Below are positions 1 to 8,160 of a stretch of 50,621 bases of DNA, one piece after another. This DNA is from Leptolyngbyaceae cyanobacterium CSU_1_4. Lineage in GTDB: Bacteria; Cyanobacteriota; Cyanobacteriia; Elainellales; Elainellaceae. The position numbers and the translations under genes were made by a program. The stretch spans positions 1 to 50,621 of the forward strand of contig JAAUPA010000006.1 in the NCBI GenBank assembly GCA_012034615.1. Direction: 5' to 3'. The stretch's first letter is position 1. Each line of letters starts with the position of its first letter. The notes beneath the pieces were generated by a model. That model searched no databases. It saw only the letters and a list, made by a program, of their open reading frames with translations, and was not told the DNA's origin.

Positions 1-82
1 CGTCGATGCCGTTCCAGGACCGGTCGAGACCAGCGATCCCGAAGGCACCGGCGACGACCTCACCCCGTCCGGCGAGCGGGTC

Positions 83-220
83 GTCTATGGCGCCTTCATC
101 CAGGACCAGGTTCATGTCCCGTCCGGCGAGGAGCTTCCGGAGCTGGCCGAGCTGTATGTCGACGATCCGCCGCAGGTGTTTCCGATCCAACGAGTGGAAC
201 ACGATGATGTCGTCGATCCG
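83..220 (-). pseudogene. ClpB C-terminal-like fragment, possibly a chimeric contig end
   Basis: Read on the minus strand, these 46 codons resemble the small AAA subdomain of ClpB: RIDDIIVFHSL, then KHLRRIVDIQL, then LRKLLA and LVLDEGAID. Beyond them the match is lost, and the expected GYDPVYGARPLKR segment is absent. The codons are strongly GC-rich, unlike the cyanobacterial sequence that follows, and no HIP1 octamer occurs here. The fragment has no start and runs into the phage hub gene. A join between foreign DNA and the prophage at the contig edge is my preferred reading; the resemblance was judged by eye only. Confidence 0.45.
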
Positions 221-237
221 CTCTCGCCACGGCCAGT

Positions 238-1856
238 TCAGGTCGATCGCCCCCACCTCCTGATTCGGTAGCCCCGTCGTCGCCTCCGGCTGAATGCCCC
301 CGGAGGGTTTTGCGGCTGATGCGGCGCTGGAGTCCCCATCAAAGGTGTCATCGCCGCCCCTGTCGTTGCAGGTTGCCGATTCGCTGCCGTCCCGGATGCC
401 GTTGTGTCCTCGACATTGGCTTGCTGAATTTGCCCTGTGAGCGGATCTATTTTGGTTGTCGCGTCTGCTGCTGGCACGGCTGGGGTGCTGGTCGTGGTTC
501 CGGTCGTGGGACTGCGATCGCGGGATGCTCGGTCAGAAAACTGAATATTCTGCAAAATATCTGACGTAATCACAAACCCCGTAAACTCCGGTCGCCAGGG
601 TTTAAGCAACAGCTTGTTCCCTGTTTCCCGCACGGCATACCCGATCGCCCGTGCCTCTCGCAGCAGCAGCTCATAATCAGTAATGCCTGTCTGATCCAAA
701 TGCTGATAGGTCGGACCATCCCCCTCCATCTCCAGCTCAAGCCCATAGGACTTCGCCACCTGCTCCGCCAATTGCCGCAACGTCAAATTCCCATAAGCCG
801 TATTTTTCGTGCGGCGCGTCATCAGCCACCGGATCGACTGCCCTTCAAACACGGTGGAATCCAACTGCCTTCCTTGGGTTGAAGTCGCAATATGAATGAA
901 GTGATAGGCAACCAATTGGTCGAGCTGATAGCCCAGCTCGACAATAATTTCTGTGCCCTTATTGGAAACTTCTACAGGTTTCGATGCTGCCTTATCTTGA
1001 ATCGCAGGTTGCTGCGCAGCCGCAGCTTGGGCTTGTCCTGTAGACGATTGATATTGGGGTAATTTTTTCAGCCATTCCTGTGCATAACCTGCAATGTCAG
1101 CAGCGCGATCGGTGCCGTTCACAATCCGTCGCGCATTAATGAAATCTGGCGTTCCCCCGGCTGGAATATAATCATCCAAACCCACCCCCGTAAAGCCCCC
1201 CGTCTTAATGCCATGCACCAAATAAACGCCGCTATTCCTGGATCTTCGGCTTTGGTCGGATCAGCAATTAAATCTGTGCCCGTCAGCTTAGAGTATTTCT
1301 CATAGTTGTCTCGCCCACTAATCTGGACAAAACCCCGACCCTTAAACCGCGCCCCATCCCCCGGCTGTGTATTGCCCAGATCCGCCCAACCCTCATACTG
1401 CTCGCCTGAATCGTATTCGGTCAGCGTTTGGAAATGGTCAGACTCATGTTGCGCCGTCGCCAGAATATAGGCGATTTGATTGGGGTCAGTGATGCCCTGC
1501 TTCTGGCACTCCGCCAAAATTAACCGCACCGCTTCATCAGCGCTCGGCACACCGCCCCCGGTCAGGCTGGCGATCAACGCCGGATCGCTAATCGTCCCCC
1601 CAGCGCTGCTGGCTTTAGGGTCTTGCAGCAAATCGCTCGGCACCTCGATGCCACCCTGCTCAAACGACATCTTGAAGTATTTGTCAGCCAGTAGCAGCCC
1701 CGGATCATAGACCTCAAGACGGCAACGAGTCGCCCGCGCATCTTCGCCCAAAGTCACGCTGACGTACCGCAGTAAGCCATCGCCACTCATGAACAGGTCG
1801 CGGGTGTCGCCTTTGCCAATGCTGACCCTGGCGATCGGGGAGATGAGTCGGGTCAT
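238..1856 (-). CDS. Phage baseplate hub protein with embedded GH19-like hydrolase (frameshifted)
   Basis: About 538 residues once one frameshift is repaired. Residues ~1-80 look like the first domain of a gp27/late-control-D-type hub. Residues ~95-275 resemble a GH19 chitinase/endolysin fold: the likely catalytic HESDHF is near 137, followed by RFKGRGFVQISGRDNY and later FINARRIVNGTD. Residues ~300-440 return to hub-like sequence (VFEGQSIRWLM, ITDYELLLREARAIGY). This implies a cell-puncturing hub that also cuts peptidoglycan. The frame breaks at an A-run at 1220-1222 (plus strand); one more base restores AFILVHG. The 3' end is uncertain, because a second frame below ~400 also reads well and continues into the clpB-like fragment. 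It overlaps the upstream gene by 4 bp (ATGA). Confidence 0.75.
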
Positions 1857-2212
1857 GGAATCAGAAACGGTTTATCTGAGCGCCGATCGTTTAGCTGCAT
1901 CCCCGGCTGGCTCAATCCTTCGGCATAGCCACTCTCAAACAACACGGATTGAACCGAGTTCTTCCAGGCGTTCTGAACGGATTCTGGAAGCTGTTGCCAT
2001 TCGGGTAAGGGCAAGCCTTGATAATTGCGGTAGTCATTCGCTGCACCGTAGGCGTGATAAGCACGCATGGCTAAGCGATCGATCGCCAGTTCAACGGGTA
2101 GTCGTTCCCAGCCCAACCCTTCACCATTGACGTGGCGCGATCGGGGATCTAATTCTTCAAGCTTCAAACTACCCGTTGAAATCCAGCAAAGTCCCTGTTC
2201 TGTGTCGCCCAT
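1853..2212 (-). CDS. Hypothetical phage tail-region protein
   Basis: A 119-residue protein I do not recognise. The N-terminus is acidic and the middle is rich in Tyr, Asn and Trp (AYHAYGAANDYRNYQGLPL, then EWQQLPESVQNAWKNSV). Its stop overlaps the start of the hub gene in an ATGA arrangement, so the two are very probably co-transcribed and translationally coupled. That places it in the baseplate or tail-tip module. No signal peptide or membrane segment is visible. Confidence 0.7.
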   Translation of the reverse strand: MGDTEQGLCWISTGSLKLEELDPRSRHVNGEGLGWERLPVELAIDRLAMRAYHAYGAANDYRNYQGLPLPEWQQLPESVQNAWKNSVQSVLFESGYAEGLSQPGMQLNDRRSDKPFLIP

Positions 2213-2243
2213 TGTAATCGTCCAATCAACAGCCGCAGGATGC

Positions 2244-2270
2244 CCAAATCCGACACGCTGTCGGATTTGG
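2244..2270. repeat. Dispersed palindrome family 2, copy 1
   Basis: A perfect inverted repeat, CCAAATCCGACA then cgc then TGTCGGATTTGG (12-bp arms, 3-bp spacer), 32 bp upstream of the start of the minus-strand tail gene. Near-identical 25-bp versions occur at 8850-8874 and 19095-19119. There is no T-tract, so a protein-binding site is likelier than a terminator. Confidence 0.75.
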
Positions 2271-2344
2271 ATGAGAGAATTTTCACGCTACAATGACAAC
2301 GCTCGGAGGCTTACGAGCTTATTTTGGATTTAACCCATCCAGCC

Positions 2345-2376
2345 AAAACGCCTGGAGCAATTGCTCCAGGCGTTTT
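2345..2376. terminator. Perfect 32-bp palindrome, intrinsic terminator of the C39-peptidase gene
   Basis: The arms AAAACGCCTGGAGCAA and TTGCTCCAGGCGTTTT are exactly complementary, giving a GC-rich stem bordered by A- and T-runs on both strands. It lies 21 bp downstream of the minus-strand C39-like gene and can work in both directions. Confidence 0.8.
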
Positions 2377-2396
2377 AGTTTCACAAGGCTTCAATG

Positions 2397-2960
2397 CTAA
2401 GGCTTAATGACGTGCAGCCACATTCCACGCCTGTTAGAGTCCAACTCTTTCCGTCTGTAGATTTGAGCAGAATGGTTCCGGCTCTGTCCCACGACGCAAG
2501 CCGCATACATTCCATAGCTGCTGTAATACCCATCAAACCCGATCGCCTGACTTCGGTAAGACCAGGAGGGAAAGTCAAATTCAGTCCACGGATCTTTCAC
2601 GTTGAATTTGTAGCTGAGACGCTTAGAATCAATCTCCACACCATCCAAGCCAATCACATGACCTGCACCTGTAAACCAACCGTGAGTAATGCAGAACGCG
2701 CCATTCTTAAGAGCGTCACTGGCTTCAAATAGGGAGGTATTGGGATTAAAACTGTAGCGATCGCCCAATCTCCGTCTTAAAACTCTGCCCATATTCGCCG
2801 GATCACCCGCCGCTCCCTGGCTGGTCAATTCGGCTCTAATGGCAGCAATATCACCGCCGATCGCCATCGCAATACAAGCGCTCTGACAGGTAACAGAATC
2901 GGGCTGTGGTCTAAGTTTTAGGGCGGTCTGAACCTTGGTGACATACGCTTGAACGGACAT
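2397..2960 (-). CDS. C39-like cysteine peptidase, phage lysis or tail-associated
   Basis: A 187-residue protein with the layout of C39-family papain-like peptidases. A catalytic Cys lies in DSVTCQSACIAMAIGG (near residue 25), a His in GAGHVIGLDG (near 100), and an Asp-Pro-Trp (KDPWTEF) follows. C39-like domains cut peptides and occur in phage lysins and bacteriocin processing. There is no signal peptide or ABC module, so a role in peptidoglycan peptide cleavage during entry or lysis is an inference from the tail-gene neighbourhood. It starts at ATG (MSVQAYV) and is followed by a strong terminator. Confidence 0.7.
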   Translation of the reverse strand: MSVQAYVTKVQTALKLRPQPDSVTCQSACIAMAIGGDIAAIRAELTSQGAAGDPANMGRVLRRRLGDRYSFNPNTSLFEASDALKNGAFCITHGWFTGAGHVIGLDGVEIDSKRLSYKFNVKDPWTEFDFPSWSYRSQAIGFDGYYSSYGMYAACVVGQSRNHSAQIYRRKELDSNRRGMWLHVIKP

Positions 2961-3219
2961 TTGAACCTCTTGAATCTCTCAGATTCAGAGTTCCCGATCG
3001 AGGTAGCAAGTCCCCAGCCTTAGTCACAGTCCTCACGACCTCGGAGAAAACTGGCTCCGCGTTTTGAGCAGCGATCGCCTCGGCTCTTTCCTCGTCGCTC
3101 CCCTGCTGGACGGGCGGTTGGGCTGCGGGTAGGGCTTGGTTGGCAGTTGCTTCTGAAAACTCCTGCTCTAGGAACTCTCGCAGATTAAGAAATAGACCAG
3201 CGGCAATGAGATGGTTCAT
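2911..3219 (-). CDS. Possible small tail-region protein
   Basis: An ORF of about 102 residues from an ATG (MNHLIAAGLFLNLREFLEQ). Its first 75 residues read like a real protein (helical, acidic, Ala/Gln-rich), while the last 25 do not. The in-frame sequence upstream of the ATG (PEAKYFADL) also looks coding, so the true start may lie further upstream or be hidden by an indel. The 3' end overlaps the C39 gene start by 50 bp. It fills the gap between the minus-strand lysis gene and the plus-strand fibre gene. I do not recognise a family. Confidence 0.4.
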   Translation of the reverse strand: MNHLIAAGLFLNLREFLEQEFSEATANQALPAAQPPVQQGSDEERAEAIAAQNAEPVFSEVVRTVTKAGDLLPRSGTLNLRDSRGSNVRSSVCHQGSDRPKT

Positions 3220-3296
3220 CAGATCGGCAAAATATTTGGCTTCAGGATGCCCCGGACCACTAGGGCATCCTGGCAGTGGATTTGTAGGGCTGTGGC

Positions 3297-4764
3297 ATGA
3301 CCCAAATTGTGGGGACAATCGAAGATTCGGGTGGAGTAGGGCTGACTGGCATTTTGCGGGTGAGCCTGGATTCGTTGATGGTGGATGGAAGTTCCACGCC
3401 TGATGCGTTGTTGACCGGGGAACCAAGGGATTTTGCGATCGCTAATGGCGTGGTCAACATCGACCTGGTAGAGTCGCAAACCAAAAACCTCACCTATCAC
3501 ATTCAATTTCTCACTAGCACCAGCAGCACCAGCTATTACTTCGCCAATGGTGGGCTGTATACCGGACCAACGCACTATCACACGGATAGCCAGTGGTATA
3601 CCGGAGCAGTCCACACCACCAACTCAGAGCTTTTATTTCCGCAGGTCGAATCTCGTAGCACGGTGCTGCTAGACTTTCATGCGGTGGTGCCTAGCATCAA
3701 CTCTGTCGGGTTTTCGGCGTTGGTGCCGACGGGCATTGCGACTGATATTCTCGACACCTCGCTCCGGCGGCTGGCGGAGATTTTGGTGACCAATGTCGAT
3801 TATGTGGAGACGTTGCGGGGGGGACCGCGATGGAAGGGAGACTATAACACTGCTACCTACTATCAGCAAGCCGATACGGTGGCTTATGCCGGGTCAGGAT
3901 GGTTTTACAACAATCCCAATCCAGCGGCAGGGCAAACGCCCTCTGAGGCGAATACGGCATACTGGCAGCTTGTCTCTCGCAAGGGTGATCCGGGGGGGAC
4001 GGGAGGCAATGATGTGGTTTACAACGCGATCGGGTGGAACGGGGCGACCTGGGCACCGACCGCTAATGCTGTGCGCGACATTATTGAGCTACTGGCGCGG
4101 GCAAATGATGCGGCTCTGGACTGGGAACCCGACGGCGACGACTCAAGCCACTGGCAATAACTCGACCCGATTGGCAACGACGGCGTTTGTGATTGCGGAA
4201 ATTCTGAGTCGGTTTAATAACGCGAATTTACTAGGCATTCCGACAATCGGCTCAACGCCGTTGCTGACTGATAACAGCAGTGCGATCGCTAATACCAACT
4301 TCGTTAAATCAGTGTTTCATCGTTATTCCCGCATTATTGAGAGCCAGGCGAGTGGAACGGCGGGGGGAAGTGCAGTTGCAGGAATACAAACTCGGAACCT
4401 TAACACGATCGTCAACAATGCGGGGGATGTGGTGTCACTGACCAACAACCGCTTTACCCTACGATCGGGGACTTACCGAATAGTGGCTTCATCTCCAGCC
4501 TTGAGTGTGAATAGTCATCGGATTTTCCTGTGGAACGTTGCTGCATCAACTCGGACGCTGAACGGGAAGCCGACCTATTCTTCTGGAGCGAATGCGGTTT
4601 CCCCTGCCTTACTGCAAGGAATTTTCACTGTTGTGGGCAATACAGACTTTGAAATTCGCCACTACTGCCAAACGGCTGTCGTCACGTCCGGCGGACTTGG
4701 GGTATCAGCAGGGGACGGGACTAACGAAATTTACACCGAAGTCGAAATTTGGAGGATTGACTAA
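3297..4764 (+). CDS. Phage tail fibre protein (frameshifted)
   Basis: About 488 residues after repair of one frameshift. The N-terminal ~180 residues resemble a baseplate-attachment domain (MTQIVGTIEDSGGVGLTG). Next comes a carbohydrate-binding-like or shaft stretch (RWKGDYNTATYYQQADTV, with AAGQTPSEANTAYWQLV). Then a repeat typical of tail fibres appears, AALTGNPTATTQATG followed by NNSTRLATTAFVIAEI. The frame is lost at 4118-4119, where one extra G turns AALTGNP into AALDWEP; removing it joins both halves. The C-terminus looks like a beta-rich receptor-binding domain. It overlaps the next gene by 1 bp (TAATG). Confidence 0.8.
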
Positions 4765-6083
4765 TGGCTAAGACTGTTTTTGCTCCTGGCTCAGTGGTCA
4801 CTTCAAATTGGTTAAACGCTGTCAACAATCCTGTGTTCGTCGATAACCCTGATGATGATGGCGAGCTTGCCCGCATTGCTGATAATGATTTGTCTAACGT
4901 TGCTGGGCAAATCAAACCAGAGTGGCGGGCTTTCAGGGATGCCCTCAAAGTTTCGGCTGGCTCTGGGCTGAACATCACCTTTGAGGGAGGGGCTGTCACC
5001 TTGCCCCTAGGGACGATTCTGACGATCGCGCCTGGAACATTGGTGATGGCAAATAACGCCACCAACTTTGTGTTTGTGAATGAGAGTGGGGCAGTTGCAA
5101 GTTCGCTAATTTACCCAGTGGTGGGCGTAATGCTTGCCTCGGTGACAACGGTGGGTGGAACGATTACGACGATCGTTGATTTACGCCCTAGATTCCGAGT
5201 TCAACCTGTTGCGTCTGCGATCAAAATCTTTGGGGGTACGGGAGCGCAGGGAGATTATGTTCTATCGGCGGGGAGCGCTACCTTTTCCCAGGGGACTTAC
5301 TACTATCGAAATTTTACGATCGGGACAGCGGCTGTTCTGACCATCGATAAATTTGCCAGGATTTATTGTTCTGGTGATGTCGTGATTGATGGCACCATCA
5401 ACGTCACGACGATGGCAGCGGGCGGAGTCGGCATCACTTCTGGAAACAGTAACATTAACTTAGGTGGGACGGTGGGATCGGGCATCGGTGCCGGGCTAGG
5501 CAGCGGTCCGACCTACAACTATGCAGCGGCACCCTACGGCAGCGGTGGGGCTTCAGGGCTAATGACTGGAGGCGTAGGTTCGGCGGGCGAACCTGGCTCC
5601 GGCGGCAGAGGCGGGGGCGGGATTTGGTTGGAGGCAGGGAATACCATCACAGTCAATGGAACGATTAACGCTTTGGGCGGCAGCGGCACTGCTGGGACGG
5701 TCAGCGCGGGTACTCCAACGTTGTCTGGTGCGGGGGGTGGGAGCGGGGGCTTAATTTTGCTCAGCGCCCTTCGATCGATTATTGCTTCTGCCACGTCAAC
5801 GTTGGATGTCCGGGGTGGCGCTGGAGGGAATGGTCTCAACAATGGCACAGGGGGCGGTGGTGGCGGGGGCGGGCAGGTAGTGGCGATCGCCCCTAGCATC
5901 AACACCACTGGATCGACGATTCGCCTGACTGGCGGGGCTGCGGGGATAACTTCGGGAACTGGTGTTTTGGGCGGCGGCGGCGGCGGTGGGTTTGGCGGCA
6001 GTGGAGGTGCTGCGTCGGGTACTACTGCCCAGACGGGCGGTACGGGACAACTGGTGATTCGGAATTTTGCAGCAGTAGGATAA
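4764..6083 (+). CDS. Glycine-rich phage tail-tip / adhesin-like protein
   Basis: A 439-residue protein. The N-terminal ~150 residues carry MAKTVFAPGSVVTSNWLNAV, common in virion appendage proteins, and a jelly-roll-like region follows. From residue ~215 the sequence becomes extremely Gly-rich (for example AGGVG, GSGGRGGGG, GTGGGGGGGG), with regularly spaced beta segments such as NTITVNGTINALGGSG. Polyglycine-rich distal adhesins of T-even-like phages (gp38 type) have this look, so a role as the exposed host-recognition tip is a reasonable inference. It is translationally coupled to the fibre gene before it and lies 3 bp from the next gene. Confidence 0.65.
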   Translation: MAKTVFAPGSVVTSNWLNAVNNPVFVDNPDDDGELARIADNDLSNVAGQIKPEWRAFRDALKVSAGSGLNITFEGGAVTLPLGTILTIAPGTLVMANNATNFVFVNESGAVASSLIYPVVGVMLASVTTVGGTITTIVDLRPRFRVQPVASAIKIFGGTGAQGDYVLSAGSATFSQGTYYYRNFTIGTAAVLTIDKFARIYCSGDVVIDGTINVTTMAAGGVGITSGNSNINLGGTVGSGIGAGLGSGPTYNYAAAPYGSGGASGLMTGGVGSAGEPGSGGRGGGGIWLEAGNTITVNGTINALGGSGTAGTVSAGTPTLSGAGGGSGGLILLSALRSIIASATSTLDVRGGAGGNGLNNGTGGGGGGGGQVVAIAPSINTTGSTIRLTGGAAGITSGTGVLGGGGGGGFGGSGGAASGTTAQTGGTGQLVIRNFAAVG

Positions 6084-6086
6084 GAC

Positions 6087-6581
6087 ATGAATGTTTTAGT
6101 TTTTGAAGATGCGATCGCAGGCATCACTGAGCAGCTCGATAATCTGCCTGTAGGATTTACGGCGGTCGAAGCCCCAGACTTGCCTCTTGAGCAGCTTTAT
6201 TGGGATGGCGCGATCGTTAGAATCAAACCTGAGCAACCTAGCTCGCTTCATGTTTGGGAGGTTGATCAATGGGTCTTGCCCCAACCGAATGTTTTCGGTG
6301 AGAACTGGCAAGGCTTAACTGAAATCCTCACAGGTTCAGGATTCTGGACAAAAGCTTATGACGCTTCGACGCGCACATTAAAAGCCAACAGTGCTTTTAC
6401 AGTGCTGTTGGCTGTGTTGACCAGTACTCAACGGGTCGATCGCTTGGCAAATGCTTTGGCGCTATTGCGTGGGGCAATGATCGGGATCGGGGCGATCGGA
6501 GACTTTACACCCGATGAGCTAGAGGAAATTGCTCAAATTCTCCGAGACAACGGGTTTAACCCGGAGGAATTTGAGCTTTGA
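6087..6581 (+). CDS. Tail fibre assembly-like protein
   Basis: A 164-residue protein downstream of the fibre and adhesin genes, with an AGGATAAG ribosome-binding site. A short segment (SSLHVWEVDQWVLPQP) has the look of the W-x-W/VLP motif of tail fibre assembly chaperones. The remainder, with TPDELEEIAQILRDNGF at the end, is helical and acidic. Position and motif suggest a chaperone or a small structural fibre component, but the match is short. A remnant of the same motif lies on the opposite strand at 7055-7096. Confidence 0.5.
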   Translation: MNVLVFEDAIAGITEQLDNLPVGFTAVEAPDLPLEQLYWDGAIVRIKPEQPSSLHVWEVDQWVLPQPNVFGENWQGLTEILTGSGFWTKAYDASTRTLKANSAFTVLLAVLTSTQRVDRLANALALLRGAMIGIGAIGDFTPDELEEIAQILRDNGFNPEEFEL

Positions 6582-6597
6582 CCATCTGAAATCGTAG

Positions 6598-6951
6598 CTA
6601 GGCGGCACAAGCCGCGTTGTATTCAACCGTGGCGATCGCCTCACGCGCTTCTAACTTGGCAATAGAAAAGCGGTTCAGCAAAAGCTGATGATCGACTCCG
6701 AGGTCTTCTAATTTCTCAGCTTCCACTCGGTAAGCCTCGAAAATGTCCAGGTAAGCTTCTGATTTCATCAGGTCGGCTTTTCTGGATTTGCGCTGGGCAT
6801 CGTTCTTCAGTTCACTGTCGAAGGCGATCGCCGCCTCAAACTGCGAGATGATTTCATCAAGCTTGCTCTTGGCGGTTTGGGTCGTGCGTTCTGCTTGGAG
6901 TAGGGTGCGCTTGGACTGGGCGATCGCGTCTGGATAGTCACGTAATTGCAT
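6598..6951 (-). CDS. Coiled-coil phage protein of unknown function
   Basis: A 117-residue, highly charged and almost entirely helical protein (KSKLDEIISQFEAAIAF, KNDAQRKSRKADLMKS, EAYRVEAEKLEDLGVDHQLL, NRFSIAKLEAREAI). The N-D-A-Q-R-K signature followed by a long helix and a final N-R-F-S-x-x-K-L-E-A-R is a pattern I associate with small accessory proteins of phages and conjugative elements. Function is unknown. It converges with the fibre-assembly gene 16 bp away and is followed on the same strand by the 94-residue gene. Confidence 0.65.
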   Translation of the reverse strand: MQLRDYPDAIAQSKRTLLQAERTTQTAKSKLDEIISQFEAAIAFDSELKNDAQRKSRKADLMKSEAYLDIFEAYRVEAEKLEDLGVDHQLLLNRFSIAKLEAREAIATVEYNAACAA

Positions 6952-7054
6952 TGAGTTTTTCCTGTTCTAGAAGTTGAATGCGTTCAGAGGGTAATGCTGT
7001 GCTTGCCCTCGTCTGTTGTCAGGATTGCCATTGCCAATTGGCTCAGAGAAGTGG

Positions 7055-7096
7055 AGGCAGCACGGCATGGGCTACCTCCCAGACATGAAGGGCATT
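7055..7096 (-). pseudogene. Remnant of the LHVWEV...VLP fibre-assembly motif
   Basis: On the minus strand this reads ALHVWEVAHAVLPP, matching SSLHVWEVDQWVLPQP in the gene at 6087-6581, with clear nucleotide similarity over about 40 bases. No complete gene surrounds it. It looks like a leftover of a duplicated or inverted tail-assembly gene. Confidence 0.45.
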
Positions 7097-7112
7097 GGGG
7101 CAACTCTTTGCC

Positions 7113-7397
7113 CTATGCTGCGTTTGACATGGCGTAGCTGGGCTTGAACCGCGCAAGTTCGGCTTGGAAGGTGCGGCGACCTTGTGCCAAGTCATCTCGA
7201 CCTTCGACGGTGTGAAAAAATGCGTCTTCTGCAAGGGCTTCGATTTGCAGTTCTAGCCAGTTGGTGAGGGCTTTTTTGAGGTCGTCAGGGTTGTAGTGCA
7301 AGCCTTGGGACGTGTAGTGGGCTTGCAGTTGTTGAGCCGCGTTGTTGAGTGATTCGATCGCGCTGTCGGTTACGACGATGGGCGTTTGTGTCATCAT
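7113..7397 (-). CDS. Small acidic phage protein of unknown function
   Basis: A 94-residue helical protein (SAIESLNNAAQQLQAHY, DDLKKALTNWLELQIEAL). Two in-frame ATGs open it (MMTQTP). It lies between the coiled-coil gene and a divergent XRE regulator, so its promoter probably shares the 7398-7601 control region. No known family is recognised, and the overall shape (small, helical, no signal peptide) fits many early phage proteins. Confidence 0.6.
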   Translation of the reverse strand: MMTQTPIVVTDSAIESLNNAAQQLQAHYTSQGLHYNPDDLKKALTNWLELQIEALAEDAFFHTVEGRDDLAQGRRTFQAELARFKPSYAMSNAA

Positions 7398-7537
7398 GTT
7401 TTGGAAATCCTCTTAGTTTGGATTCCCCCCGCATCAGCCTCGGCTACCAAACTGTGACTGATGTGGGGGTTTGACGTGGAAAAGAGCGGTTTTGCTTGTC
7501 AGGCGATCACCCTTTCTTCACTTAAGATAACAATTAG

Positions 7538-7568
7538 TTAGTACCAAGTCAACTAATTAGTACCAAGT
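7538..7568. promoter_or_regulatory. Direct-repeat operator upstream of the XRE regulator
   Basis: Two exact copies of TTAGTACCAAGT begin 19 bp apart (7538-7549 and 7557-7568), and the second follows the small palindrome ACTAATTAGT. The spacing is close to two helical turns, putting both copies on the same face of the DNA. They lie between two divergent genes, 34 bp before the XRE-type gene, so autoregulation is likely. Confidence 0.6.
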
Positions 7569-7601
7569 ATCTGTGATATGCTCTTGTTGTAACCTATTGG
7601 T

Positions 7602-7814
7602 ATGAATATGAAAGGCTTGCGACTTAGAGTAGGGAAAAGGGCGGAAGAGATAGCCGTAGAACTGGGTGTTGCTGTTTCCACGGTTCGTAACTGGGATCAG
7701 CTAAAAACTGCCCCTCGCATGACCCCAGTGGATATGCAAAGACTGATAAACGTCTACCAGTGCAGCTTTGAAGAGTTGGTGCAAGCAGAAAAGGAGATGA
7801 AAAACAATGACTAA
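7602..7814 (+). CDS. XRE-family HTH regulator (Cro/CI-like)
   Basis: A 70-residue protein consisting of one helix-turn-helix: VGKRAEEIAVELGVAVSTVRNW is the HTH core, and FEELVQAEKEMK forms the last helix. It has the size of phage Cro proteins and lies directly after a repeat-containing control region, so it probably binds there. The 3' end overlaps the following coiled-coil gene by 8 bp, which implies coupled translation. A second in-frame ATG lies two codons downstream. Confidence 0.75.
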   Translation: MNMKGLRLRVGKRAEEIAVELGVAVSTVRNWDQLKTAPRMTPVDMQRLINVYQCSFEELVQAEKEMKNND

Positions 7815-8160
7815 CCCCCCGAGCGATCGCCTCGATCGCATCGAAGCCATCCTTGAACGTCAAGCTCAGCAACAGAGCATCACGCAGGCTCAACTTGCCG
7901 AAACCCGACAGTTGACCGAGGACAATGCCCGTGCCTGGGAGAGAGTTCAGCAGTTAGTTGAGAGCAATGCCCGTGCCATCGCTGCTAACTCTGATGCGAT
8001 CGCCACCTCACGCCAGGAAATGCGAACCAACATTGAGGACGTGGTGAGCATGATTTCTACCTCGGTAGAACAGGCGGAAATCGATCGCGCAGAGTTCCGC
8101 GCCACCGTGCAACAAATTCTCGAAGCTCTAACCCAGCGGTTCACCAGCAATGGACATTAG
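7807..8160 (+). CDS. Coiled-coil protein (cyanobacterial phage-associated family)
   Basis: A 117-residue protein predicted to be a continuous coiled coil: DRLDRIEAILERQAQQQ, then TRQLTEDNARAWERVQQLVE, then SNARAIAANSDAIATSRQEM. Repeats of N-A-R-A-x and Q-Q are visible. Proteins of this shape are common in cyanobacterial genomes but have no settled role. Its start lies inside the end of the XRE gene, making a two-gene operon. It may form a partner or oligomerisation factor for the regulator, which is speculative. Confidence 0.65.
   Translation: MTNPPSDRLDRIEAILERQAQQQSITQAQLAETRQLTEDNARAWERVQQLVESNARAIAANSDAIATSRQEMRTNIEDVVSMISTSVEQAEIDRAEFRATVQQILEALTQRFTSNGH

Noticed and set aside
6-263. 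85-residue plus-strand ORF at the window start
   Set aside because: Arg/Ser-rich translation typical of a shadow frame; the minus strand reads a far better ClpB-like sequence.
3297-4764. Programmed frameshift in the tail fibre gene
   Set aside because: Programmed shifts are known in tail-chaperone genes, but no slippery heptamer is seen at 4118 and similar single-base breaks occur in many unrelated genes here.
5534-6127. Long proline-rich ORF on the minus strand
   Set aside because: It is the exact antisense of the glycine-rich adhesin; Gly codons read as Pro in reverse. No ribosome-binding site and no domain.
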